Shown here: in pieces, positions 51,008 to 58,959 of the stretch | Position numbering within the stretch: the first letter of the stretch is position 1 | Layout of the letters: each line of letters begins with the position of its first letter | DNA from: Bacteroidota bacterium | Lineage (GTDB): Bacteria > Bacteroidota > Bacteroidia > Bacteroidales > F082 | Reading direction: 5' to 3' | Length of the DNA: 64,000 nt | NCBI GenBank assembly: GCA_016845175.1 | Contig: JAERTD010000013.1 | Location: 46,135 to 110,134 of the forward strand | The notes under the pieces: model-generated | Told to the model about the DNA's origin: nothing | Seen by the model: the letters and a program-made list of their open reading frames with translations, nothing else | Databases searched by the model: none | Translations under genes and position numbers: made by a program

Positions 51008-51571
51008 TTATAATTTGGTCTTCACCTCTGCCTTCAATGCGGTTAAAGCTTTTTCAATAGGATCGGCCTTGGTTTCCATTTTTCCACCAAGAATCAATTG
51101 TGCCAGCTTGGCGGCCTCATCTTCATCTGTCATCTGTGCACCTGCCACATTCACCACCTGAGCTACTTCTTCCTTGGCAGATTTGATCAGCTCCCAAACT
51201 TCATTTGATATGTACAATTGCTGGGAAAGGTTGTGTTCATATTCTTCCCGTATACTATGGAGCAGGCTGGCCTGCAGTTTTTTGGCCGGTTGAGAAGGGC
51301 TTATGATTCTTGTGATCAGGTTTGGCAGATGGATCCGTTCCAAAAACATGACCATGCGCTCATAGGCCTGCAATTGCATGCGCAGCATTTCCTTATCATG
51401 CTTTTCCTTTCTATCAGCATCAATTTTTATTTTGAGTAAATCCTGATAGGCTGCCAATTGCTCAAATTGCTGTTTTTGCTGCCCACTATAATGTTTCAAA
51501 ATCAAATAGATAACTATAACCATGACGGTAAGAGGCAGCAATATCAATCCCAGCGTTGTTAATGTTAGCAT
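51008..51571 (-). CDS. Membrane-anchored coiled-coil protein of unknown function
   Basis: A protein of ~187 residues from ATG 51571; an ATG nine codons upstream (51598) is possible, but the chosen start has an A-rich leader and begins directly at the membrane segment 'LTLTTLGLILLPLTVMVIVIYLIL'. After it comes a charged helical region likely to form a coiled coil ('QQKQQFEQLAAYQDLLKIKI', 'KHDKEMLRMQLQAYERM'), then 'LHSIREEYEHNLSQQLYIS' and an acidic C-terminus. It matches a conserved Bacteroidota family of unknown role found beside DUF2520/kdsC genes. Confidence 0.7.
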   Translation of the reverse strand: MLTLTTLGLILLPLTVMVIVIYLILKHYSGQQKQQFEQLAAYQDLLKIKIDADRKEKHDKEMLRMQLQAYERMVMFLERIHLPNLITRIISPSQPAKKLQASLLHSIREEYEHNLSQQLYISNEVWELIKSAKEEVAQVVNVAGAQMTDEDEAAKLAQLILGGKMETKADPIEKALTALKAEVKTKL

Positions 51572-51733
51572 TTCTGTTTTTTTTGTGTGAATATGCATCT
51601 ACAAATTAACAACATATTTTACAACCAACAAATTTGAATCCGGAACAGCAAAAGCTGCAAAGACTGCCCTAAATATTCAATAATTGTTAGGGATTAAGCA
51701 TCGAATTTGCCTGTCCTGAATAATGAAAAGCAG

Positions 51734-51741
51734 TATATTTG
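51734..51741 (+). promoter_or_regulatory. Candidate -7 element of the aminotransferase gene
   Basis: TATATTTG, a perfect TAnnTTTG, 25 bases before the preferred ATG at 51767. A TTTG lies 24 bases upstream, slightly farther than the usual 19-21. Confidence 0.38.
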
Positions 51742-51766
51742 TGCTCATTTTTAAATGCACATCCTT

Positions 51767-52975
51767 ATGGATCATAAAATATTATCAGACAGAATATTAA
51801 GTCTTTCTCAATCAGCAACACTTGAAATGACCAACAAGAGCCGCGAATTAAAAAGCAAAGGCTTTGATGTGATCACCTTAAGTATTGGCGAGCCTGATTT
51901 TAATACCCCTAAAGCGATAAAGCAAGCAGGGATTGAAGCCATTGAGAATAACAATACTCATTATACACCTGTTCCGGGTTTTCCTGAACTCCGACAAGCT
52001 ATTGCCCATAAGCTCAGACGAGATAACCATTTGGAATACAATAACAGCCAAATTGTGGTGTCCAACGGAGCCAAACAATCCATCGCCAACATTTTCATGT
52101 GTATTTTAAATGAGGGTGATGAAGTTCTCATTCCGGCTCCCTATTGGGTATCTTACCCCGAGATGGTAAAGATGGCAGATGGGACGCCCATTATTTTACC
52201 TACGGCCATTGACAATGATTTTAAAATCACAGCTGAGGAACTTGAGAAATCCATAGGCCCAAATACAAAAGCCGTTTTATTTAATTCACCAAGCAATCCA
52301 ACGGGATCAGTTTATTCCTATGAAGAGTTAGAAGCTCTTGCTGCAGTATTTGCCAAATACCCTGATTTGCTCATCATTTCTGATGAGATCTATGAGTATA
52401 TCATTTTCTCAGGTAAGCATCATAGCCTGGCTTCCTTTGAGGCCATAAAGGATCAGGTGGTTATTGTAAACGGTGTTTCAAAGGGTTATGCCATGACGGG
52501 ATGGCGCATTGGATATATTGCGGGACCTGAGTTTTTAGCCAAAGCCTGCAACAAATTCCAGGGTCAATATACCTCAGGAGCTTCCAGTATTTCTCAGGCA
52601 GCGGCTCTTGCTGCCGTCGAAGCTGATCCGGAAGAAGCTACCGAAATTAAAGATATGGTCAGTGCTTTCAGCAAGCGGAGAGACATACTCATCAAACTGA
52701 TGAATGAGATTCCTGGCATTAAAACTTACGTTCCCAATGGTGCCTTTTATCTTTTCCCTGATGTGAGTCATTATTTGAATAGAAAGGCTGGTGAAAAAAC
52801 GATCGTCAATAGCACAGATTTGTGTTTGCATTTGCTCAGTGAAGCCCATGTGGCCTGCGTTCCTGGTGAAGCTTTTGGAAATCCTGATTGTATTCGTATT
52901 TCCTATGCCACCTCTCAGGAGAAAATTGAAGAGGCCATTAGCCGAATCAAACCTGTACTGGCCGCATTGAAGTAA
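51767..52975 (+). CDS. PLP-dependent aspartate aminotransferase-like enzyme (class I)
   Basis: About 402 residues. The ATG at 51767 is preferred to 51755 because 'MDHKILSDRILSLSQSATLE' fits the family N-terminus and the candidate promoter would leave almost no leader for the earlier ATG. Fold type I markers: 'SIGEPDFNTP', 'THYTPVPGFPELRQAIA', 'VSNGAKQSIAN', 'NSPSNPTGSVYS', 'ISDEIYEYI' and the PLP lysine in 'VNGVSKGYAMTGWRIGY'; the C-terminal Arg is in 'DCIRISYATS'. The reaction is transfer between aspartate or similar amino acids and 2-oxoglutarate. Specificity among AspC-like enzymes is not fixed by sequence. Confidence 0.92.
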   Translation: MDHKILSDRILSLSQSATLEMTNKSRELKSKGFDVITLSIGEPDFNTPKAIKQAGIEAIENNNTHYTPVPGFPELRQAIAHKLRRDNHLEYNNSQIVVSNGAKQSIANIFMCILNEGDEVLIPAPYWVSYPEMVKMADGTPIILPTAIDNDFKITAEELEKSIGPNTKAVLFNSPSNPTGSVYSYEELEALAAVFAKYPDLLIISDEIYEYIIFSGKHHSLASFEAIKDQVVIVNGVSKGYAMTGWRIGYIAGPEFLAKACNKFQGQYTSGASSISQAAALAAVEADPEEATEIKDMVSAFSKRRDILIKLMNEIPGIKTYVPNGAFYLFPDVSHYLNRKAGEKTIVNSTDLCLHLLSEAHVACVPGEAFGNPDCIRISYATSQEKIEEAISRIKPVLAALK

Positions 52976-53044
52976 AGCAGTAAATTTGGTTGAATTCAGG
53001 CACGGATAAATTGCTATTTTTACCCAAAATATCCTAATGACAGT

Positions 53045-54058
53045 ATGTTAACAGTATCCTCAGTATCACGACTTTTTAAGGCCTTTAATAAACTAAATGT
53101 TCTGGTGATCGGCGACGTAATGGTAGATGCCTACCTCATCGGTGACGTGGACCGCATTTCACCTGAAGCTCCTGTACCCATTGTTAATGTGAATGTTAGG
53201 CAAAATCGCTTGGGTGGCGCAGCCAATGTGGGACTTAATGTGAATGCCCTGGGCGCCAATACCATATTATGCTCGGTGATTGGCCATGACCAAAAGGGAA
53301 GCGATTTTCTGGATCTACTGGAAGAGCAAAAGATGTCGAAAGTAGGTATTATCCAAAGTGATGATCGGATTACCACTACTAAATTCAGGGTGATTGGAAA
53401 CAATACCCAACTGCTGCGTGTGGATGATGAGCAAACTTCCGATTTACTGGATGATGAAAAACAACAGCTATACTATCGACTCAAAGAAATTACTGATGCG
53501 GTCGATATACATGTGATCATCTTCCAGGATTATGACAAGGGCATTATCCATCCTGAACTCATCGCAGATGTGGTCCATATTGCCAAAAATAAAGGCATCC
53601 CTGTGGTGGTAGATCCCAAGAAGAAAAATTTCATGTCATACCTGAATGTGGATCTTTTCAAGCCCAATCTGAAAGAAATTAAGGAAGGCTTGAATATGAG
53701 TTTCGATACCAGTGACGAAAATGCTCTAAAAGAAGCAGTTGGCGTGTTACAAGACAGCATCAATGCAGACATTATCCTTACCACTCTTGCTGAAAAGGGA
53801 GTAGTTATGCGCACCAAAGGGGAAGAGGGATTTGATATTCATCACATACCCGCTCATATCAGAAATATTGCAGATGTTTCCGGGGCTGGCGATACCGTCA
53901 TTAGTGTGGCAGCACTATGCTTAGCCATGGGAATTGACCCACATGATATGGCTGCCATCTCAAATCTTGCGGGTGGTTTGGTTTGTGAGGAGGTAGGCGT
54001 TGTTCCCATCGACAAATCAAGGCTTCAGGATGAAGTGAATCGCATACTTACCCAATAG
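53045..54058 (+). CDS. D-glycero-beta-D-manno-heptose-7-phosphate kinase-like PfkB-family kinase
   Basis: A 337-residue ribokinase-fold sugar kinase corresponding to domain I of HldE/RfaE: 'VLVIGDVMVDAYLIGDVDRI', 'SPEAPVPIVNV', 'RLGGAANVGLNVNALGA', 'TTKFRVIGNNTQLLRVDDE', 'VVVDPKKKNFMSYLNVDLFK' with 'PNLKEI', and the catalytic Asp in 'DVSGAGDTVI'. It phosphorylates heptose-7-phosphate at O1 for LPS core or S-layer heptose. The adenylyltransferase domain II is absent, so a separate HldC-like protein would be needed. It ends two bases before the ubiE/menG gene. Confidence 0.88.
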   Translation: MLTVSSVSRLFKAFNKLNVLVIGDVMVDAYLIGDVDRISPEAPVPIVNVNVRQNRLGGAANVGLNVNALGANTILCSVIGHDQKGSDFLDLLEEQKMSKVGIIQSDDRITTTKFRVIGNNTQLLRVDDEQTSDLLDDEKQQLYYRLKEITDAVDIHVIIFQDYDKGIIHPELIADVVHIAKNKGIPVVVDPKKKNFMSYLNVDLFKPNLKEIKEGLNMSFDTSDENALKEAVGVLQDSINADIILTTLAEKGVVMRTKGEEGFDIHHIPAHIRNIADVSGAGDTVISVAALCLAMGIDPHDMAAISNLAGGLVCEEVGVVPIDKSRLQDEVNRILTQ

Positions 54059-54060
54059 AT

Positions 54061-54771
54061 ATGCCGGAAGCAAATACAGAAGGTAAAAAACAACAGGTAC
54101 AGCGCATGTTCAACGACATTGCTGCCCGCTATGATTTTCTCAATCATTTTCTTTCCTTGGGGATTGATAAGCTTTGGAGAAAAAAAGTAAGAAAGTTGTT
54201 GCAAAGCAAACAGCCTGAATTGATCCTGGATGTGGCCACCGGAACGGGAGATCTCGCTGTGGAATTATCAAAAATTACAAACTGTAATATTATAGGCGTT
54301 GACATTGCCGAAGAGATGCTTGAAGTAGGCAGGATTAAGATCAAAAAGAAGAAACTTACAGATCGAATAGATCTTCAGCTTGGTGATTCTGAACAACTGG
54401 CCTTTGATAATAACCACTTCGATGCCATTACAGTAGCTTTTGGGGTACGCAACTATGAAGATTTAAATAAAGGCCTGAGTGATATGTGCCGTGTGATGAA
54501 GCCAAAAGGTACAGTGGCTATACTTGAGTTTTCCAAGCCCAAAACCTGGGTAGTAAAAGGATTATATAATTTTTATTTCAACTATATATTGCCAGGCTTT
54601 GGAAGACTGATCTCCAAACATGATTCTGCTTACACCTATTTACCTGAATCGGTGAAGATATTTCCTGAAGACAAAGCTTTTCTACTGGAAATGGAAAAAG
54701 CCGGATTTAAGTCTACCGGGCAGCAAAGGCTGAGTTTCGGAATAGCCACACTATATTACGGAACCAAATAA
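54061..54771 (+). CDS. menG: Demethylmenaquinone methyltransferase UbiE/MenG
   Basis: The last step of menaquinone synthesis: C-methylation of demethylmenaquinone with SAM. The 236-residue protein has 'VQRMFNDIAARYDFLNHFLS', SAM motif I 'ILDVATGTGDLAVEL', 'VDIAEEMLEVG', 'ITVAFGVRNYEDL', 'VAILEFSKPK' and 'FNYILPGFGRLISKH', all diagnostic of UbiE/MenG. Bacteroidota respire with menaquinone, so menG is the better symbol. The gene follows the heptose kinase by two bases and precedes a PorT-like gene, an arrangement often seen in this phylum. Confidence 0.94.
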   Translation: MPEANTEGKKQQVQRMFNDIAARYDFLNHFLSLGIDKLWRKKVRKLLQSKQPELILDVATGTGDLAVELSKITNCNIIGVDIAEEMLEVGRIKIKKKKLTDRIDLQLGDSEQLAFDNNHFDAITVAFGVRNYEDLNKGLSDMCRVMKPKGTVAILEFSKPKTWVVKGLYNFYFNYILPGFGRLISKHDSAYTYLPESVKIFPEDKAFLLEMEKAGFKSTGQQRLSFGIATLYYGTK

Positions 54772-54899
54772 CCCATACCATTGATTAAGCATGTTATGTA
54801 CTGCCATTTCTTTTATTAATTTAAATTTGCCGATCCTTTTTTTTATAGAAAGATACTTTAAAAGACTTTAGGCCGTTGTACTTTAAAATTTTGTAGCGT

Positions 54900-55670
54900 T
54901 TGAAAACAAGAGTATTATATTTCATTTTATTAATAGCTGTCGGCCTAAGTGTTCCTTCCCAAGGTCTGGCTCAAAGCCGTAAGGTATTGAACCTTCCCTC
55001 CTACAATCAGGCCCCTTATCATTTTGGATTCATTTTGGCAGCTAACCATATGCTCTTCAGTATTAAACCGGTAAGTGGCATAGAAAACGTAAAGTGGGAC
55101 GTAACCCAGTCACCCGATATATTTGCTGACTCCTTATATGTTTATGAAGTTACTTCCAGCCCCACTCCGGGATTTAGTATTGGTATTGTAGGTAACCTTA
55201 GAATGGGCAGATTTACGGACCTGAGATTTATCCCCACCTTATCTTTCGGAGAAAGGATGATTAATTATTCTATTCTGGCTTACCAAAATGGCACACCAGT
55301 GTTGGTGAACACCAAAAAAAGCATCACATCTACCTATGTTGAACTTCCATTAAGTATAAAATACAGGTCCAGGCGATTAAACAATGCCGGCGCTTATTTG
55401 CTGGGTGGTTTAAAATATACCATTGATTTGGCATCCCAAAAGAAAGCGGAGAAAGAAAACAATGACATTACTGTAAAACTACACCGCCATGATGTAGCCC
55501 TGGAGCTGGGTGTGGGATTTGATTTTTACACTACTTATTTCAAATTTGGAACAGAAGTAAAGATGGGCTATGGCATACGGAATTTGATCAAGACCGAAGA
55601 CAATATTTATTCAGGAAGTATTGATCAATTAAGGTCGAAAGTTTTCCTCGTTTCATTTACCTTTGAATAA
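54900..55670 (+). CDS. porT: PorT-like outer membrane beta-barrel protein (type IX secretion)
   Basis: A 256-residue exported beta-barrel protein starting at TTG (54900) right at a signal peptide ('KTRVLYFILLIAVGLSVPSQGLAQ'); no ATG is available there. The mature part starts 'VLNLPSYNQAPYHFGFILAAN', and the body alternates amphipathic strands ('ELPLSIKYRS', 'YLLGGLKYTIDLAS', 'VALELGVGFDFY'), ending in aromatic 'VFLVSFTFE' as outer membrane proteins do. The size and N-terminus match PorT, a component of the type IX secretion system, and its position after ubiE/menG is usual in Bacteroidota. The T9SS sorting tails elsewhere in this window need such a system. Confidence 0.82.
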   Translation: MKTRVLYFILLIAVGLSVPSQGLAQSRKVLNLPSYNQAPYHFGFILAANHMLFSIKPVSGIENVKWDVTQSPDIFADSLYVYEVTSSPTPGFSIGIVGNLRMGRFTDLRFIPTLSFGERMINYSILAYQNGTPVLVNTKKSITSTYVELPLSIKYRSRRLNNAGAYLLGGLKYTIDLASQKKAEKENNDITVKLHRHDVALELGVGFDFYTTYFKFGTEVKMGYGIRNLIKTEDNIYSGSIDQLRSKVFLVSFTFE

Positions 55671-55679
55671 AAAAACAAT

Positions 55680-56390
55680 ATGGCAATTGATAAGCCAACT
55701 GATAGAAATCAGTTATTCAATAAGATTATTTCCAAATCCAGTCTCAAACAACAAGTATACCGCAACACATTTGACTCATTCGCTCTGTTTCAGGATGTGA
55801 TTGAACAAATGGATGCTGAGTATAAAGAGTATATAAAAAACGATGACTCGGAAACAGAAATTCCCTTTGAGTCCAAGACCAAAGGTGATTTTGAAGTTCA
55901 GGTAAAATTTGGCGGTGATGTATTGCTGTTTATGATGCACAGCAATGTGTTTGAATTCTCAAGAGAACATGAGGTCATGCGCACTGCTTATGTAAAGGAA
56001 GACAAAAGCAGGTCCTACTGCGGGGTCATCCACATTTACAATTTTCTTGCGGATTCTTTTAAATACAATCGCGTGAATGATGTGGGCTATCTCATCGGCC
56101 GTATTTTCATCAATAAAGACAAACATTACTTTATTGAAGGCAAAAGAGAGTTGGGATATTTATTCAACAATTTTGGCAACCACACCATGGATAATCAAGC
56201 AGCCGAAACCATTGTGGATGCTGCTATCAGATACACCCTGAATTTCGATTTACTGACCCCACCCTATGAACAGGTAAAGATGGTTTCGGTAAACGCCATT
56301 AAAAGCGCCCTGGACAATATTTCTTTCAAAACCGGTAAACGGCTGGGGTTCAAATTCCAGGTGGATCAGGAACAGCAAACTGACCTATAA
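55680..56390 (+). CDS. Conserved cytoplasmic protein of unknown function
   Basis: A 236-residue soluble protein without signal or membrane segments, starting nine bases after the PorT-like gene. It contains 'FDSFALFQDVIEQMDAEYKEY', 'VQVKFGGDVLLFMMHSNVFEF', 'YCGVIHIYNFLADSFKYN', 'DVGYLIGRIFINKDKHYFIEG' and 'FGNHTMDNQAAETIVDAAI'. I recognise this as a family seen in Bacteroidota but know no function. The tight spacing suggests co-transcription with porT; a role in secretion is only a guess. Confidence 0.75.
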   Translation: MAIDKPTDRNQLFNKIISKSSLKQQVYRNTFDSFALFQDVIEQMDAEYKEYIKNDDSETEIPFESKTKGDFEVQVKFGGDVLLFMMHSNVFEFSREHEVMRTAYVKEDKSRSYCGVIHIYNFLADSFKYNRVNDVGYLIGRIFINKDKHYFIEGKRELGYLFNNFGNHTMDNQAAETIVDAAIRYTLNFDLLTPPYEQVKMVSVNAIKSALDNISFKTGKRLGFKFQVDQEQQTDL

Positions 56391-56475
56391 GACACTAATC
56401 TATAGCTGAATCACCTACTTATTTCACAAAATTACTGGACACAGAAAAAAAAATTATTTTTTTTCATAAAATCTG

Positions 56476-56503
56476 TTGTCCTGAAAATATTTTATTACTT
56501 TTG
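56476..56503 (+). promoter_or_regulatory. Promoter of tRNA-Glu
   Basis: TACTTTTG (56496-56503) is a perfect TAnnTTTG, followed by CAG, with TTG at 56476-56478 and a 17-base spacer. The transcript would begin about 13 bases before the tRNA. Confidence 0.6.
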
Positions 56504-56522
56504 CAGCCGCTAAACACAAAAA

Positions 56523-56596
56523 GCACCGTTCGTCTAGCCAGGTCAGGACGCCAGGTTTTCATCCTGGTAACACGGGTTCAAATCCCGTACGGTGTA
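56523..56596 (+). tRNA. tRNA-Glu (TTC)
   Basis: Acceptor GCACCGT pairs with ACGGTGT (first pair G-U), the anticodon arm CCAGGTTTTCATCCTGG carries anticodon TTC, and the T-arm reads CGGGTTCAAATCCCG. Discriminator A; CCA is not encoded. Confidence 0.94.
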
Positions 56597-56600
56597 CTAA

Positions 56601-56632
56601 AAACCCAGCATCTTTGATGCCGGGTTTTTTTG
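56601..56632 (+). terminator. Rho-independent terminator of tRNA-Glu
   Basis: A 12-bp stem (AAACCCAGCATC / GATGCCGGGTTT, one mismatch) with a TTT loop and a T-run, starting four bases after the tRNA. Confidence 0.85.
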
Positions 56633-56694
56633 TTTAGGCCGTTGGCAGCTTGCTGTCATAAGGACTCAAACAAAAAAACCGGTAAATCCACTTT

Positions 56695-56834
56695 GTGGAT
56701 TTGGGTTTTAAGATACACAAGTCTGCGAGGATTCACGCTAGTAAATCCCTTTTCATCCATTCCAAACATATTAAAAGAAAAACCAAAACACAAAGTGGAT
56801 TTGGGTTTTAAGATACACAAGCCTGCCAGGATTC
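56695..56834. repeat. Two 40-bp direct repeats spaced exactly 100 bp, downstream of tRNA-Glu
   Basis: Copies at 56695-56734 and 56795-56834 begin GTGGATTTGGGTTTTAAGAT and differ at two positions. The first copy also overlaps a palindrome (AAATCCAC ttt GTGGATTT, 56684-56702). No gene lies in this 436-base stretch between the tRNA-Glu and the nuclease gene. Confidence 0.75.
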
Positions 56835-57032
56835 TCATAACAAACACCATTCTACTTCCATAATCAAAAAGTCACCCAGAAACCGGCTTTCATATAGATT
56901 ACTGGCTAGGTATCCCCGGCCTGAAGGCCAGGGTAACTGATAAAAAACTAATTTTGACAAGGATTGAAAATTCACTCCACTAAATAGCAAAACCACATGG
57001 GCTCATTTTTATCTTCAGTTAAGCTGCTACGA

Positions 57033-58196
57033 ATGAAACGATTGGTCCTAATACTTTTATCCATCTGTTTCATCAAGCTGAGTCAGGCCCAATTCAACGA
57101 TATGCCCGCCTTTGGTACCGATAGTACCCTGGATGTGGTCAGCTGGAATATAGAGTGGTTTCCCAAGGACGGTCAAAACACGCTGGAATATGTATCCGAA
57201 CTGATAGAGATCATTGATGCTGATATTTATGCGCTACAGGAGATCAGCGATACCAATCAATTTAAACAGATGCTATCCCATATGGACTCCTACTCCTATT
57301 ATATGCGGTCGGATTGGTACGGAGGGCTCGCCTATCTTTATAAAAATACTATTATCAGTATTGATACGGCCTATGAGATTTATACCGAAGCGGAGTATTG
57401 GAGACCATTTCCAAGATCACCACTGGTATTGGAGTTTTCGTTGGGTAGTGATGAATATGTGATGATTAACAACCATCTGAAGTGTTGTGGGGACGAAATA
57501 CGTGATCCCTATGATCCCTGGGATGAAGAAACCAGGCGATTTGATGCTTCAGTGCTTTTGGAGAGTTATATCAACACCAACTTTCAAGATAAAAAAGTGA
57601 TTCTTCTGGGTGATTTGAATGATGAATTGTTGGACAAACCTGTTGACAATGTGTTTTACGCCTTTTTTAAGGATGCTGATTCCTATCTGTTCACTGATCT
57701 CCCCATTGAAGAAGGCGATAGCAGTGCTTGGTCTTATCCCTCCTGGCCGTCCCATTTGGATCATATCCTGATCAATGACCATTTGTTTGATGATTTTGCC
57801 GAAACCAATGCCCGGGTTGAAACTATCAAACCCGATCAATATCTACAGGGAGGTTGGGGCACTTATGATGCCCGAATTAGTGACCACCGTCCCGTGGGTG
57901 TTCGGCTGGCGACTGAAGTACATTTATCCATTAAACCTTACACCTTGCCATCCGCGACAATAGTTGTATCTCCAAACCCTGTGAGCAAGAAAGCTCGGAT
58001 AAGTTTTGATCCTGCTCAAGAAAATGGAACACTGAAGGTATTCAATATGGAAGGAGAATTGATTCAGTCATGGGAAATATCCACATCTCAGAGCTCCATT
58101 CAGTGGAAAAACATTGAGCTTACAAGTGGTATATACATTCTTATTCTTCAGATAAATCATGAATTCCTGGGAGCACAAAAGGTGCTTATTCAATAG
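57033..58196 (+). CDS. Secreted endonuclease/exonuclease/phosphatase-family protein with T9SS sorting tail
   Basis: About 387 residues from ATG 57033, preferred over an in-frame ATG at 56997 because it begins the signal peptide ('KRLVLILLSICFIKLSQAQ'). The EEP (DNase I-like) domain is intact: 'VVSWNIEWFP', 'DIYALQEI' with the metal-binding Glu, 'VMINNHLKC', 'VILLGDLNDE' and the terminal 'ISDHRPVGV'. The end is a type IX sorting domain ('VVSPNPVSKKARISF', 'SGIYILILQIN', 'QKVLIQ'). It is therefore likely a secreted nuclease or phosphodiesterase, perhaps for extracellular DNA. It stands alone between the tRNA-Glu repeats and the first LruC module. Confidence 0.9.
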   Translation: MKRLVLILLSICFIKLSQAQFNDMPAFGTDSTLDVVSWNIEWFPKDGQNTLEYVSELIEIIDADIYALQEISDTNQFKQMLSHMDSYSYYMRSDWYGGLAYLYKNTIISIDTAYEIYTEAEYWRPFPRSPLVLEFSLGSDEYVMINNHLKCCGDEIRDPYDPWDEETRRFDASVLLESYINTNFQDKKVILLGDLNDELLDKPVDNVFYAFFKDADSYLFTDLPIEEGDSSAWSYPSWPSHLDHILINDHLFDDFAETNARVETIKPDQYLQGGWGTYDARISDHRPVGVRLATEVHLSIKPYTLPSATIVVSPNPVSKKARISFDPAQENGTLKVFNMEGELIQSWEISTSQSSIQWKNIELTSGIYILILQINHEFLGAQKVLIQ

Positions 58197-58553
58197 CTGT
58201 CTCTTATCCTCTTTTACCATAAGCCGAATCCGAAACTACTCCTTTAGCAATTTTGCACCAATCAATTTTTGGAGCACCCCCCTGCCAAGGCCAACAATGA
58301 ATAAAACCTATCCACAATGAGCAGCAAAACAACTCATTTTTAGGTGTTTGATTTGAGCACCTGCAACTTTTTGAGCTTTAATGATAAGGATTCCAAAAAT
58401 GGGAAGAGTTTTCCTTTAGGGAGAATTACCAAGCCCTGTGCGTTTCACCCCAAAGCAACTTATCTATCTGTACTAGTGTTACTTACGAACTAACAATCCC
58501 TAACAGGTACGGGATTTGAACACTGTTATGTACTAACTGTAATCACTATTGTC
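58197..58553. other. 357-bp intergenic region, nothing firm seen
   Basis: No supported gene, tRNA or strong terminator. A short inverted repeat (AGGTG ... CACCT) occurs around 58342-58365 without a T-run. I see no TAnnTTTG element close to the lipoprotein start. Confidence 0.4.
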
Positions 58554-58928
58554 ATGAAAAATCTCATGCAGATTATGCTGATAGTGGGTATTGGTGTCGT
58601 GCTAAGCGTATGCCATAAACCTACCACTATGGAGCAGAATAACGGCCCGGAATCTTCCAAAGATTTCGAAGAAATGGAAGTTAAAGACCATTTCCAGTGG
58701 AAAACTTTAAAGGATGTATCTGTGACACTTACCAGTGAAACGGATGTGGTAGTACAGATACAATCAGACAAGGGGAATGTGTATATGAAGGCTTTTGTGA
58801 AAGCCGGAGAAGCATTTGAGAGTAAAATTACCATTCCAACTTATGTCACAGAAGTAACCCTGGCCTCTAAAAGCCAGACTTACAACCAATCAGTAATTGA
58901 TAAAAAAATTGAAAAGCACTTTAACTAG
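58554..58928 (+). CDS. Small lipoprotein of LruC module 1
   Basis: A 124-residue lipoprotein with Cys20 in 'VVLSVCHKP'. The mature part contains 'FQWKTLKDVSVTLTSETDVV', 'GNVYMKAFVKAGEAFESKIT' and 'PTYVTEVTLASKSQTYN'. These blocks recur in the lipoprotein at 61177 ('FNWKTTKDIQVTV', 'GNVYQKAMLAAGTSYSTKIT', 'PSYMDEVILAS'), so the two are paralogues. The same 'DFxWxTTxD' beta-sandwich type is commonly found as the N-terminal part of LruC-domain proteins; here it is a separate gene just 31 bases before the LruC gene. Function unknown; a periplasmic or surface partner of the next protein is inferred. Confidence 0.75.
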   Translation: MKNLMQIMLIVGIGVVLSVCHKPTTMEQNNGPESSKDFEEMEVKDHFQWKTLKDVSVTLTSETDVVVQIQSDKGNVYMKAFVKAGEAFESKITIPTYVTEVTLASKSQTYNQSVIDKKIEKHFN

Positions 58929-58959
58929 TGCTGGCACGTAATCTCAAAAAAATTGCGTC

